Assembly (NCBI RefSeq): GCF_000974445.1
Contig: NZ_BBOJ01000007.1
Coordinates: 310,001-374,000, forward strand
Source of the DNA: Lentzea aerocolonigenes
Lineage (GTDB): Bacteria > Actinomycetota > Actinomycetes > Mycobacteriales > Pseudonocardiaceae
Length of the DNA stretch: 64,000 nt
Direction: 5' to 3'
Position numbers and translations under genes: made by a program. How positions within the stretch are numbered: position 1 is the first letter of the stretch; every line of letters begins with the position of its first letter. The notes beneath the pieces were generated by a model that did not search any database, was not told the origin of the DNA, and saw only the letters and a list, made by a program, of their open reading frames with translations. Below are positions 7,983-16,012 of this stretch, piece by piece.

Positions 7983-8391
7983 TGCGGACCAGGTTGCCGG
8001 CCGGGTCGCGGAACGAGCAGTCCCGCACTCCCCACGGCTGGTCCTCCGGCTCCTGCAGCACCTCGCCGACGCCTTCCTTCTCCACCCACGCCTTCGCACG
8101 GTCGAACGTGCCCTGGAGGTCGTCCGAGGCGAGAGAAAGGGCCGTGTAGACGCCCTTCGCCATGAGGACTGCGATCGTGCGGCGTTCCTCGTCGCTCACG
8201 CCGGGGTCGGCGGCGGGCGGGTGCAGCACGATTCCGGTCTCGGGCTGGGCGGGCGGGCCGACGGTGATCCAGCGCATCTTGCCCTGGCCCACGTCCTGGC
8301 GGACCTCGAAGCCGAGCGCGTCGCGGAAGAAGCCGAGGGACTTCTCGGGGTCGTCTGCCGGCAGGAACGCCGAGGCGATGATGACTGACAT
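7969..8391 (-). CDS. VOC-family (glyoxalase/bleomycin-resistance fold) protein
   Basis: The 140-residue protein has two beta-alpha-beta-beta-beta modules typical of the vicinal oxygen chelate fold (DDPEKSLGFFRDALGFEV near the N-terminus; DCSFRDPAGNLVRINQR at the end). Many members bind a divalent metal and act on or sequester small electrophiles. I took the ATG at 8391; an upstream TTG at 8400 is in frame but less likely. It lies 10 bp downstream of an AraC regulator on the same strand, a pairing seen widely in actinobacteria, so the two are probably one operon. Confidence 0.85.
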   Translation of the reverse strand: MSVIIASAFLPADDPEKSLGFFRDALGFEVRQDVGQGKMRWITVGPPAQPETGIVLHPPAADPGVSDEERRTIAVLMAKGVYTALSLASDDLQGTFDRAKAWVEKEGVGEVLQEPEDQPWGVRDCSFRDPAGNLVRINQR

Positions 8392-8401
8392 GGCGATCAA
8401 C

Positions 8402-8836
8402 CTAATCGGACGGACCCGCCGCCGCTTCTTTATTCCTGATCGGACGCATCACGGCTTTGGCGAGGCAGTTCGGGATGCCCTGGCCGTCCTCGGAGGCGAC
8501 TTTGCGGTACTGGCTCGGTGACATGCCGACGAGCTCGGAGAACCGCGTGCTGAACGTGCCGAGCGACGTGCAGCCGACCTCGAAGCAGACCTCGGTGACG
8601 GACAGGTCGCCGCGGCGCAGCAACGTCATCGCGCGCTCGATGCGCCGGGTCATGAGGTAGCTGTACGGCGACTCGCCGAACGCCGCGCGGAACGCCCTCG
8701 ACAGGTGTCCGGCGGACAGGTGGACGCCGCGCGCCAGTGCCGCGACGTCGAGAGGCTCGCGGTACTCGCGGTCGATCCTGTCGCGGACCTTGCGGAGCAG
8801 CACGAGCTCCTGCAGGCGCGGGTCTGGGGCGGTCAC
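8402..8836 (-). CDS. AraC-family transcriptional regulator (DNA-binding domain only)
   Basis: The 144-residue protein consists of little more than the two helix-turn-helix motifs of the AraC domain (residues about 12-110; LDVAALARGVHLSAGHLSRA and VTEVCFEVGCTSLGTFSTRF) and lacks the usual sensor domain. A short C-terminal tail follows. I use the GTG at 8836 because it places the start just before the domain and leaves the chitinase gene end free; an upstream in-frame start at 8908 would overlap it. It probably controls the downstream VOC gene and itself. Confidence 0.85.
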   Translation of the reverse strand: MTAPDPRLQELVLLRKVRDRIDREYREPLDVAALARGVHLSAGHLSRAFRAAFGESPYSYLMTRRIERAMTLLRRGDLSVTEVCFEVGCTSLGTFSTRFSELVGMSPSQYRKVASEDGQGIPNCLAKAVMRPIRNKEAAAGPSD

Positions 8837-8874
8837 GTCGAACAGCCTAAGACCCGCGCCTGACAATTCGCTGG

Positions 8875-11193
8875 CTAACAGGCGCCTTGGTCGCGCCAGA
8901 CGCCCCACTCACCGGTGGTGCCGGGTTCCTCACCCTTCGTCCACCACTGGGCGCGCCACTTGCGGCCCTTGTGCGACACCTCGTTGCCGCCAGTGTAGAC
9001 CTGCTCGCGGTCCCACGCGGGCAGCGAACAGGCCGGGTTCGACGTGGTGGTGGTCGTCGTCGTGGTGGTCGTGGACGTCGGCGTGCTGCCACCGCCGATC
9101 TTCGGATAGTCCGCGCTGATGGCGTACGACTGGCCGCCGAACGTGAACACGAAGTTCGACGGCGTCGAGATCGGCAGCTGGTAGCTGACCGTCATCTCGA
9201 TCGACGCGCCCGGTGCGAGCGACTGCCACGACGGCAGCGTGAGCTCCGCCTTCTGGAAGTCACCCTTCAGGCCGCCTGCGTTGGAGCCGCTGTGGCCCTT
9301 CGCCACGACCTTGAGCCCGAAGCCGGACTGGTCGGCCATGCTGCCCGGCGCGCTGGTGCCGTAGTCGAACGCGATCTTCGTGCCGCCGGGGATCGTGACG
9401 GTCGACCGGTTCGTGAACTTGATCTTCGGCGTGATCGGGTAGTTGTTGTCCCCCAGCGCGAAGCCGTACACGTCCACGTCGACCGCGAGCGACTGCGACT
9501 GCTGGGACGACGCCTTCGAGGCACCGTAGGGCGCGGCGCCGTTCAGACCGGTGTTGATGGTCGACAGCAGCGTGTCGCCGATGAAGTACTCCTTCTTGAC
9601 GGAGTCGTAGTTGTAGTCGCCGGCGAGCTCCCAGATCATGATGCCGCCAAGACCCTTGTCGCGCACGTACTTGGCCTTCTCCGCGATCGACTGCTCGGTC
9701 TCCGTGGAGAGGAACACCTTCTTGTCGTTGTTCCACAGCCACGGCGACTTCAGCGTCGCGTCGTAGTACGGCGTGTAGGTTCCGGTCAGGCGGTCCGCCG
9801 GGTCGTTGACCGGGTCCAGGCCGTACTGCGAGGAGTACGAACCGGTGACCTTGGCTTCGAGGTTCTTGATGTGCCACAACGGGTTCACCCCGGACGGAAC
9901 CTCGGCGCCACCCGCCGTGACGTCGTGCCAGAGGTTGTCGATGCCGGTCGCGCCGTTGCCGCACGGCGTGGTCGAGCCGACCGACGAACCGGTGCCGGGC
10001 GGGCACTTCGACTGGTCCGGCAGCGCGGCCCTGCCCCACAACCCGTTGGTGCCACCGGTGACGCCCTGCCAGCCGCGCGAGTAGAACGGCACGCCGATGT
10101 TGATGCGTCCGGCCTGCATGGCGCCGCGGTAGTAGTGGTACGCCCAGTCGGTGTTGAGGTAGCCCATTCCTTCGTACTGCGGCGCCGTGTACACGCCACC
10201 GGCGGAGAGCTCGCCGTCCTTGCCGTCGTCGTAGAGCGCGGCGTTCGGCCCGACGAAGTGGTTCCACGAACCGTGCAGGTCGTAGCTCATGACGTTGAGG
10301 TAGTCGAGGTACTTCACGACCTGGTAGGACTCCTGGCCGCGCAGCAGCCAGCCGGACGCGGGCACGGCGGCGGTGAGCAGGTAGTGCTTGCCGTCGGCGG
10401 CACCGGCGCGGTCGAGCTTCTCCCGCAACGTCTTCATGATGGCCTGGTACCCGGCCCACAACGTGCCGCGGTTGGCGTTGGAGATCCAGAAGTCGTCCGG
10501 GTTGCCCGCGTGGTTGTTCGACGTGGCGTACTCGTAGTCGATGTCGGCGCCGTTGAACCCGTACTGGCGCAGGAAACCCACCACGCTGTCCGCGAACGTG
10601 TCGATCGCCGCCTGCGACTGCCCCAGCTTGTAGAAGCCACCCGACGCGTTGCGCGTGCCGTCGGCGTTGAAGAAGCCACCGGTCTCCGCCCAGCCGCCGA
10701 TGGAGATCAGCGTCTTGACGTTCGGGTACTGCTTCTTGAACTTGGTGAGCTGGTTGAAGTGCCCCTTGTAGGGCAACGACGGGTCCATCTCGGCACCGGC
10801 GACACCCGGCCACTCCATGCCGATCGACGAGTTGCCGGCGTCCTGAGCACCGACCGAGATCTTGTTCTGCGCGTCGATGTGCGCGAACGCGTAGTTGAGG
10901 TGCGTGACCTTCGACCAGGGGATGTCCTTGGCGAGGTACCCCGGCTGACCGTTCTTGCCGGTCCTCCAGCTGGTGAAGTAGCCGATGACGCGGCGGGACT
11001 TGTCCGAGCCCAGGTTCTCGCGGCCGGCGGTGTCGTAGACGGTGCAGTAGGGCACGTCGACGCCCGTCGTCTTGTAGAGCCCGTCCGGCCGGCAGTCCTC
11101 GTGGGCGGCGGCCGCGGTGGGCGCGTTGGTCACGGCTATCAGGGTCCCGGCTAGCAGGGCTAGCGCCGGGACCACTCTGGTGAGCAGTCGCAA
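8875..11193 (-). CDS. Secreted GH18 chitinase with C-terminal CBM5/12 domain
   Basis: Hydrolyses chitin outside the cell. Signal peptide 1-30; GH18 barrel about 65-545 with the catalytic motif N214-G-A-D-I-D219-Y-E221 (Glu221 is the acid; the usual first Asp is Asn here); an immunoglobulin-like region about 560-700; a Ser/Thr linker about 703-718; and an aromatic-rich CBM5/12 chitin-binding domain 719-772 (AWDREQVYTGGNEVSHKGRK). Start is TTG, supported by AGGAGGT at 11201-11207 with 7 nt spacing. Upstream at 11243-11254 is TGGTCCAGACCT, close to the DasR operator and to the direct repeats of Streptomyces chitinase promoters, so expression is likely tied to GlcNAc. Confidence 0.93.
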   Translation of the reverse strand: MRLLTRVVPALALLAGTLIAVTNAPTAAAAHEDCRPDGLYKTTGVDVPYCTVYDTAGRENLGSDKSRRVIGYFTSWRTGKNGQPGYLAKDIPWSKVTHLNYAFAHIDAQNKISVGAQDAGNSSIGMEWPGVAGAEMDPSLPYKGHFNQLTKFKKQYPNVKTLISIGGWAETGGFFNADGTRNASGGFYKLGQSQAAIDTFADSVVGFLRQYGFNGADIDYEYATSNNHAGNPDDFWISNANRGTLWAGYQAIMKTLREKLDRAGAADGKHYLLTAAVPASGWLLRGQESYQVVKYLDYLNVMSYDLHGSWNHFVGPNAALYDDGKDGELSAGGVYTAPQYEGMGYLNTDWAYHYYRGAMQAGRINIGVPFYSRGWQGVTGGTNGLWGRAALPDQSKCPPGTGSSVGSTTPCGNGATGIDNLWHDVTAGGAEVPSGVNPLWHIKNLEAKVTGSYSSQYGLDPVNDPADRLTGTYTPYYDATLKSPWLWNNDKKVFLSTETEQSIAEKAKYVRDKGLGGIMIWELAGDYNYDSVKKEYFIGDTLLSTINTGLNGAAPYGASKASSQQSQSLAVDVDVYGFALGDNNYPITPKIKFTNRSTVTIPGGTKIAFDYGTSAPGSMADQSGFGLKVVAKGHSGSNAGGLKGDFQKAELTLPSWQSLAPGASIEMTVSYQLPISTPSNFVFTFGGQSYAISADYPKIGGGSTPTSTTTTTTTTTTSNPACSLPAWDREQVYTGGNEVSHKGRKWRAQWWTKGEEPGTTGEWGVWRDQGAC

Positions 11194-11242
11194 GGGAAGG
11201 ACCTCCTGGCTAGGGCGGCGGCCACTGCCCCGAACGGTAAAA

Positions 11243-11254
11243 TGGTCCAGACCT
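11243..11254. promoter_or_regulatory. DasR-like operator (dre) / chitinase promoter repeat
   Basis: TGGTCCAGACCT matches 10 of 12 core positions of the DasR operator TGGTCTAGACCA and the motif of Streptomyces chitinase promoters. It lies about 50 bp upstream of the chitinase start, in the promoter zone. Confidence 0.7.
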
Positions 11255-11302
11255 TTACGTCAACGGGTCGATCACTGACAACGTTTGCGGCAGCTCAACG
11301 CG

Positions 11303-11327
11303 ATCACTGACATCGGATGTCAGTGAT
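11303..11327. promoter_or_regulatory. Palindrome with 11-bp arms, plus an extra half-site
   Basis: ATCACTGACAT (11303-11313) and ATGTCAGTGAT (11317-11327) pair perfectly around CGG. GATCACTGACA also occurs at 11270-11280, a half-site 32 bp away. The palindrome is 20 bp upstream of the plus-strand gene at 11347 and between it and the chitinase gene, suggesting an operator. Confidence 0.55.
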
Positions 11328-11346
11328 ACGGCTTAGCGTCCCTCCC

Positions 11347-11796
11347 ATGAGTGCAAACGACTTCGACTTCTTCCACGGCCGCTGGCACGTCACGAACCGC
11401 AAGATCGCCGACATTCCCGGACGCGGCACGGAGTGGGTCGAGTTCGACGCGGAGTCCGACTGCCGGCCGGTTCTGGGTGGCGCGGCGAACGTCGACACGC
11501 TGCACGCGCCCGGCTGGGAGGGCATGACGCTGCGCCAGTACGACCCCGAACGGCAGGTCTGGCGCATCTGGTGGGCCTCCACCCGCGCGCCCGGCCACCT
11601 CGACCCGCCGGTGGAAGGCCGGTTCGAGGGCGACCACGGCGTGTTCTTCGGCGACGACGTGGTCGGCGGGCAGGCGGTGAAGGTGCGGTTCGACTGGACC
11701 GCGGGTGCCGAACCGGTCTGGCAGCAGCAGTTCTCCTACGACGACGGTGCCACCTGGGAGACGAACTGGATCATGCGGTTCAGCCCGGCCGCGTGA
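11347..11796 (+). CDS. Conserved-looking cytoplasmic protein, lipocalin/DUF1579-like
   Basis: The 149-residue protein begins SANDFDFFHGRWHVTNRKI, a pattern (D/F-x-F-x-G-x-W) seen in lipocalin-like families such as DUF1579, and continues with alternating beta strands rich in Trp (VWRIWWASTR, WQQQFSYDDGATWETNW). No signal peptide. The ATG at 11347 is preferred; an upstream ATG at 11317 lies inside the palindrome. It faces away from the chitinase gene across a shared regulatory gap. Function unknown. Confidence 0.65.
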   Translation: MSANDFDFFHGRWHVTNRKIADIPGRGTEWVEFDAESDCRPVLGGAANVDTLHAPGWEGMTLRQYDPERQVWRIWWASTRAPGHLDPPVEGRFEGDHGVFFGDDVVGGQAVKVRFDWTAGAEPVWQQQFSYDDGATWETNWIMRFSPAA

Positions 11797-11863
11797 CCTG
11801 GGAACCAATGTTTCGCCAAGGTCTGCCCCGCAAGCTCGTCTCACCCGACCGAAAGGGGGAGAC

Positions 11864-12046
11864 ATGCTGGGGAAGAAGGCAGCGGCCGCGACGGGGATCG
11901 CGGTGGTCGCGCTCGTGCTGGGTGTGGGTGTGGCAGCGGCGGCGAGTGACGACGGCAAGGAGCAGAACGGCACGCGGGTGACCTCGGAACAGCCCGAGGC
12001 CACGAAACCGCCGACGCTCGTCGCACCGGCGGGCAAGGACCAGTAG
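11864..12046 (+). CDS. Small exported or membrane-anchored protein
   Basis: The 60-residue protein has an N-terminal hydrophobic segment (KKAAAATGIAVVALVLGVGV) ending in AAAA, then a hydrophilic tail rich in Thr, Pro, Glu and Lys. It may be a cleaved secreted peptide or stay anchored. An A/G-rich Shine-Dalgarno (GAAAGGGGGA) precedes the ATG, and a strong terminator follows at 12051-12079, both supporting a real gene. I do not recognise the family. Confidence 0.6.
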   Translation: MLGKKAAAATGIAVVALVLGVGVAAAASDDGKEQNGTRVTSEQPEATKPPTLVAPAGKDQ

Positions 12047-12050
12047 GCGG

Positions 12051-12079
12051 AAGAGCCGGGGCGGACAGCCCCGGCTCTT
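12051..12079 (+). terminator. Strong intrinsic terminator hairpin
   Basis: AAGAGCCGGGGC and GCCCCGGCTCTT form a perfect 12-bp stem with loop GGACA, 4 bp after the small gene. It is symmetric and, before the IS inserted, would have ended about 13 bp from the stop codon of the convergent YdcF-like gene, so it was probably bidirectional. Confidence 0.85.
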
Positions 12080-12091
12080 CTCGTGTCACCC

Positions 12092-13856
12092 GCTAGCCCC
12101 GTCTTTCGCACATGGCGATGAGTGAGATGGTCCCCGGAATCGGGGATTTATTGATCATGGTGGTTGAGTCGGGTCGACGGCAAGAAGGTCGAGCAGTCTG
12201 GCCTGGACAGGGCCGGGTTGCGGGATGGTCGCGGGTTGCCCGTTGGTGGCCGGGATCAGCCGTAACCCGGCCAGGGCCTGGAAGATGAGCGTGCCGGTGG
12301 GCTTGGCTTTCTGGCCGGGATACAGCCCGGTCATGGCGGTGTCCGGGGCGAGGGCTCGGCGCACGGAACGCTCGACGAGGCAGAAGATCAGCAATGCCAG
12401 GCAGATCACGGTGATCAGGGCCTCGATGCGCCGGTTGGTCTTGAGGAACATCGGCGCGACCGCGAGCGGGCCCTTGAACGCGCTGTAGCGGCGTTCCACC
12501 ACTTCCTGGCCTTTGTAGCGGATCAACACTTCTGCGGCGTCGATGGTGGCGGGCAGGTTGGTGAGCAGGGCGTACCAGCCGTCGGTAGCGGCCTCCGCGT
12601 CCACGGTGGCCTGGTCGAACCACCAGGTCAGGGCGGGTTTGCCGGTGGCCGGGTCGGTGCCGGTCTCGCTGCGCAGGTAGGCCTTGACCCGGCGGTCGCG
12701 GGCGATGGCGGTGACCCGGTCGGTCACGGCCTGCTCAGTCGGGTAGTGCCGCGATCCCAGGCCGCGGGTCAGCCGTTCCAGGTCATCGCGGGCGCGGTCG
12801 AGCTTCTTGGTCCGCGCCGTGACGGCCGCTGCGGCTCGCGCGCTGGAGTGCACGAACACCCGCCGCAACCGCAGCGCGGGATCGGTCTTCTTCTTGCCGG
12901 GCACGACGAGTTCGTCTTCGAGCACCCGCCAGGCGCCAGTGCGATCGGCGGGCTTGCCCGCGTCACGTTCCGCGGTGTAGTCCACGGTGGCGGCCGCGTC
13001 GATGTCGAGCCCGGCCAGCTCGGCAGTGCTGACGTAGAGCTTGGACGCCGGGGCGATGAACTCCACCCCAGCCGCGATCATCGCGTGCAGATTGCCGTAG
13101 GAGACGAGTTTGGAGTCACCGACGAGCAGGAAACTCCTCGGCCCGGCAACGTCTTTCAACGCGGTCATCGCACCCACGACCTGGGCCACCTCGCCGGCGT
13201 TGCCGTCGTAGGCGCGGTGCCAGAGCGGGATCCCGCCATCGGCGGTCGCCGCCAGCCCGGCCTGGATCTGCTTCAGATCCGGGCGGCGGTCCTTCGGATG
13301 ACCGAACTTCGGGGTCGCGAACTGGTCATCAGCCTGCTCGTAGGCACCGAACAGCGAGATCGAGGTCATGTCCCAGTGCAGCCGGGACACATCCACCCCG
13401 AACGCGGCGATCGCTTGCGCCCCAACCGATCCGACGATCCTGTCGAGTTCCGGCGCGATCGCGTCCAAGGCGCGGGCGATCCGGTCATCGCCCAGCGCGG
13501 CCGGGTCGATGCCGAGTGTCTCCCCGACCGCCCAGGCCCGCGCCCAGTCCTGGACCCGGTACAACGGCGATGGTGAGGTCAGCCGGTTCGCCACCAGCGC
13601 CTCGATCACCTGCCCGTGCGTCAGGATCGCCACATCCTCGCGGATCGGGCAGGCCCGGTCGACGATCCCCGCGAGGTCCAGCCGGTGGCAGTACTCGGCC
13701 ACCACCGGCAACGCACCCAGCACCTTCTCCACACTCGGCCCGCCATAGGCCATCGGCTGCCGAGACCGTCGTTCCCGCATCCCGCCACGATAAGATGATC
13801 AAGGCGAATCGCTGTAGCGGCCCCAACCGACCTCATGTGCGAAAGACGGGGCTAGC
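12092..13856. mobile_element. IS1634-type insertion sequence with 17-bp inverted repeats and GCTAGC flanks
   Basis: The element proper is 12098-13850 (1,753 bp). Its ends are CCCGTCTTTCGCACATG (12098-12114) and its exact reverse complement (13834-13850). Both are flanked by GCTAGC (12092-12097 and 13851-13856), which I read as a 6-bp target duplication; because GCTAGC is itself palindromic, the mirrored match extends to 23 bp. It carries one intact transposase gene on the minus strand. Identical ends and an open gene indicate a recent insertion. Confidence 0.85.
12155..13780 (-). CDS. IS1634-family transposase (DDE)
   Basis: The 541-residue protein has an N-terminal DUF4277-like domain (residues about 12-110; AYGGPSVEKVLGALPVVAEY, then HGQVIEALVANRL) and a DDE catalytic core of the IS4/IS1634 type: first Asp in HWDMTSISLFG (about 137), second in LLVGDSKLVSYGNL (about 223), and a Y-x2-R-type Glu region in IEALITVICLALL after KGPLAVAPMFLKTNRR (about 440-470). 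It cuts and joins the element's ends. The frame is uninterrupted and nearly full family length, so the enzyme may be active. Confidence 0.9.
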   Translation of the reverse strand: MRERRSRQPMAYGGPSVEKVLGALPVVAEYCHRLDLAGIVDRACPIREDVAILTHGQVIEALVANRLTSPSPLYRVQDWARAWAVGETLGIDPAALGDDRIARALDAIAPELDRIVGSVGAQAIAAFGVDVSRLHWDMTSISLFGAYEQADDQFATPKFGHPKDRRPDLKQIQAGLAATADGGIPLWHRAYDGNAGEVAQVVGAMTALKDVAGPRSFLLVGDSKLVSYGNLHAMIAAGVEFIAPASKLYVSTAELAGLDIDAAATVDYTAERDAGKPADRTGAWRVLEDELVVPGKKKTDPALRLRRVFVHSSARAAAAVTARTKKLDRARDDLERLTRGLGSRHYPTEQAVTDRVTAIARDRRVKAYLRSETGTDPATGKPALTWWFDQATVDAEAATDGWYALLTNLPATIDAAEVLIRYKGQEVVERRYSAFKGPLAVAPMFLKTNRRIEALITVICLALLIFCLVERSVRRALAPDTAMTGLYPGQKAKPTGTLIFQALAGLRLIPATNGQPATIPQPGPVQARLLDLLAVDPTQPP

Positions 13857-14847
13857 CGATCTGCGTCAGCGCCAGCCCACCTGCCATCAGCACCACACAC
13901 GCCAGGCCGTGCACGACCGGGTTGCGGACCAGCAGCGCCACGAACTCCCGCAGGAACGCGCTGGGCACGAAGTACCAGGCCGTCGGCGCGCCGATGACCT
14001 GCAACCGCAGACCCTGCTTGCGGGAGAGCACGGCGGTGCGGAACACGTGGTAGTTGTTCGTGACGGCGACGACCCGGCCGGTGAGGCCGCGATCGGCGAG
14101 CAACTTCTTGCTGTAGCGGAGGTTCTCCTCCGTGGTGGTCGCCTGGTCCTCCAGCACCACGTCCTCGGCGGGCACGCCGCGCTCGAACAGGTACTCGCTC
14201 ATCGCGAACGCCTCCGACACGTGCTCGTCGGAGCCCTTCCCGCCCGTCACGACGATCACCGGCGAGCGGCCCGCTTCCTGTTCGCGCCGGTACAGCCGCA
14301 ACGCGCGCTCGAGCCGGTTCGCGAGCAGCGGCGGCACGCGGGAGCCGAGCAGGCCGGCGCCGAGCACCACGATGCCGTCGAACCCGCTGCGGCGCCCGGT
14401 GCGGCCGTAGATCACCGAGTACAGCAGCAGGCTCACGAACAGGAACGCGATGTAGGCCGACACCAGGAAAAGGCCGATCGCGCTGCCGCGGACCCAGTCG
14501 TTGGACTGGCTGATGCCCCACCCGAAGTAGGCCATCTCACCCAGCAGCGCGAGACCGGCGAGCAGCGAGAGCAGGTTGCCGAGTGAACGGCCCTCGCGGC
14601 GGACCATCACCAGGCCGTTGGCCAGCAACGCGAGCGGGAGCAGCAGCAGGCCCAGCACGGCCAGCATGAACGCGAGCACCAGCGGCAGGCTGAGCACCGG
14701 GTTGTCCCGCCCGGCCTCCGCCAGGAGCAGCAACAGCATCACCAGCGCGATGCCCAGCCAGACCGCGTTGCTCAGCCTGCGGCGGTCGCGCAGCATCCCG
14801 TACACGAAGAAGACGGCAGGGATCAGGAAGAGCAGGGCGGCCGGCAC
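13852..14847 (-). CDS. YdcF/SanA-like (DUF218) membrane protein
   Basis: The 331-residue protein has about five N-terminal membrane helices (1-160) and a C-terminal DUF218 domain (about 165-310: GIVVLGAGL, VIVVTGGKGSDEHVSEAFAM, VAVTNNYHVFRT). DUF218 proteins are linked to cell-envelope functions, but the reaction is unsettled. Start GTG; a small gene lies 22 bp upstream on the same strand. Its TAG stop lies inside the GCTAGC flank of the adjacent IS, so the IS landed exactly on the stop codon, left the protein intact and cut the gene off from its terminator at 12051-12079. Confidence 0.85.
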   Translation of the reverse strand: MPAALLFLIPAVFFVYGMLRDRRRLSNAVWLGIALVMLLLLLAEAGRDNPVLSLPLVLAFMLAVLGLLLLPLALLANGLVMVRREGRSLGNLLSLLAGLALLGEMAYFGWGISQSNDWVRGSAIGLFLVSAYIAFLFVSLLLYSVIYGRTGRRSGFDGIVVLGAGLLGSRVPPLLANRLERALRLYRREQEAGRSPVIVVTGGKGSDEHVSEAFAMSEYLFERGVPAEDVVLEDQATTTEENLRYSKKLLADRGLTGRVVAVTNNYHVFRTAVLSRKQGLRLQVIGAPTAWYFVPSAFLREFVALLVRNPVVHGLACVVLMAGGLALTQIG

Positions 14848-14869
14848 CGGCCAAGGGTAATACCGATGA

Positions 14870-15049
14870 TCATTCGGTGCTGTTGGATTCCGGGGCGGGC
14901 TGCGCTGCGGGTTTCGGCCGCGGCCTCAACCGCACCGCACCCGCGGTGAGGTCGAGCGGACCGGTCTCCTCGTAGTCCTCGCCGGTGCCGGAGTCCGTCG
15001 CCTCGGTGCGGAGCTTGCGCCCCGGGAACAACTCGCCCAACTGACCCAT
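14870..15049 (-). CDS. Small hydrophilic protein, resembles DUF6191
   Basis: A 59-residue frame beginning MGQLGELFPGRKLRTEATDS and ending after a Pro/Arg-rich tail. The pattern of an N-terminal LFPGRK motif followed by an acidic stretch and LDLTAGAVRL recalls the short actinobacterial DUF6191 proteins, of unknown role. It lies 22 bp upstream of the YdcF-like gene on the same strand, suggesting cotranscription. Recognition of the family is from memory. Confidence 0.6.
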   Translation of the reverse strand: MGQLGELFPGRKLRTEATDSGTGEDYEETGPLDLTAGAVRLRPRPKPAAQPAPESNSTE

Positions 15050-15065
15050 GCCTTCGACCCTACCC

Positions 15066-15218
15066 TCAGAACAGGGCGATGAGCAGCACGATCACGGCGA
15101 TCGCGACGACGATCGGGATCAGCGCGCCGGTGGGCGGCCTGCGGTAGTGGCTGCGGACCGTGGTCGTGCGGAAGAAGCTGAACGGCGCGCTGCGGCGGTG
15201 CCGGCGAACCCAGGGCAT
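15066..15218 (-). CDS. Small single-pass membrane protein
   Basis: A 50-residue frame: a basic N-terminus (MPWVRRHRRSAPFSFFR) followed by one hydrophobic helix at the C-terminus (LIPIVVAIAVIVLLIALF), so probably tail-anchored with the basic part inside. A perfect AGGAGG lies 5 bp upstream of the ATG (plus-strand CCTCCT just after 15220), which strongly supports translation. It is 16 bp upstream of the DUF6191-like gene, forming a leftward series with it and the YdcF-like gene. Confidence 0.65.
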   Translation of the reverse strand: MPWVRRHRRSAPFSFFRTTTVRSHYRRPPTGALIPIVVAIAVIVLLIALF

Positions 15219-15241
15219 CTCGTCCTCCTCACAGTGACTTC

Positions 15242-15979
15242 CTAGATCGGGGATACCCCGGTCCCGAGGCGGTCGAGTACTCCAGCCAGACCAACCTCCG
15301 CCACCTCCCGGTCGCCGATGTCGTTGCCGTACAGCACCTCGTGCCACGGCCCGAGCCGGTGCCAGATCAACGCACGTCTGCGCAGCTCACGGTCCACGCC
15401 GTAGGTGTCCGCGAACGCCTCGGCGAACTCGGGCGGCGTGCCGTGCAGCGCCCACGCCAGGTCGACCGCCGCGTCCCCGACGTGCAGGTCACCGAAGTCG
15501 ATCACGCCGGTCAGCACGCCGTCACGGCCCAGCACGTGCTCGGGACCGAGGTCGCCGTGCACGAGCGTGTCCACGGGCAGCCCGTCGAGCTCGGCCAGGA
15601 ACTCCTCGCCGCCGGGCACCCGCACCTCGGCGCGGAACCGTTCCACCGGCAACGGCCTGGGCCCGACGCCGCTCCGCACCGCCTCCGCCACGGGCGCCGC
15701 GTGCAGCGCGAACAGGAACTCGCCGAGCTGCCTGCCCTGCTCCGCGTTCAACGCCGTCAGTTCCTCGCCGGGCACCAGTTCGTGCCGCACCACCACCGGA
15801 TTGCGCGACACCACCACCGGCACCGGGACGGGCAGCGGCAGCAGAGGAGCGAGCCACGGCATCACCACGGACTCGCGTTCGAGCTGCGGCCCGATCTCGG
15901 GACGGCGCGGCCGCCGTTCCACCCAGCGTTCGTCGACCAGCACGGCCGTGCTGTCCCAGCCCTCACCGAGGTACGTCAC
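15242..15979 (-). CDS. Aminoglycoside phosphotransferase (APH)-family small-molecule kinase
   Basis: The 245-residue protein shows the APH fold: Brenner motif HGDLGPEHVL (about 161-170; the usual Asn is His) with catalytic Asp163, and the metal-binding VIDFGDLHVGDAAVDLAWAL (about 180-199). Members phosphorylate hydroxyls on antibiotics or metabolites. Nothing nearby identifies the substrate, so resistance should not be assumed. GTG start at 15979 is chosen because the domain begins at once (TYLGEGWDSTAVLVD). It is divergent from the IclR gene, only 33 bp away. Confidence 0.8.
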   Translation of the reverse strand: MTYLGEGWDSTAVLVDERWVERRPRRPEIGPQLERESVVMPWLAPLLPLPVPVPVVVSRNPVVVRHELVPGEELTALNAEQGRQLGEFLFALHAAPVAEAVRSGVGPRPLPVERFRAEVRVPGGEEFLAELDGLPVDTLVHGDLGPEHVLGRDGVLTGVIDFGDLHVGDAAVDLAWALHGTPPEFAEAFADTYGVDRELRRRALIWHRLGPWHEVLYGNDIGDREVAEVGLAGVLDRLGTGVSPI

Positions 15980-16012
15980 GCGCCCAGTGTTACCAGGGGT
16001 CAGAATCTCGGG

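Noticed and set aside
8887..11154. A 755-codon plus-strand frame opposite the chitinase
   Set aside because: Composition artefact; the minus strand encodes a complete GH18 enzyme with linker and binding domain.
15242..15979. An aminoglycoside resistance gene
   Set aside because: The APH fold is shared by many metabolite kinases, the Brenner motif has His for Asn, and no resistance context is present.
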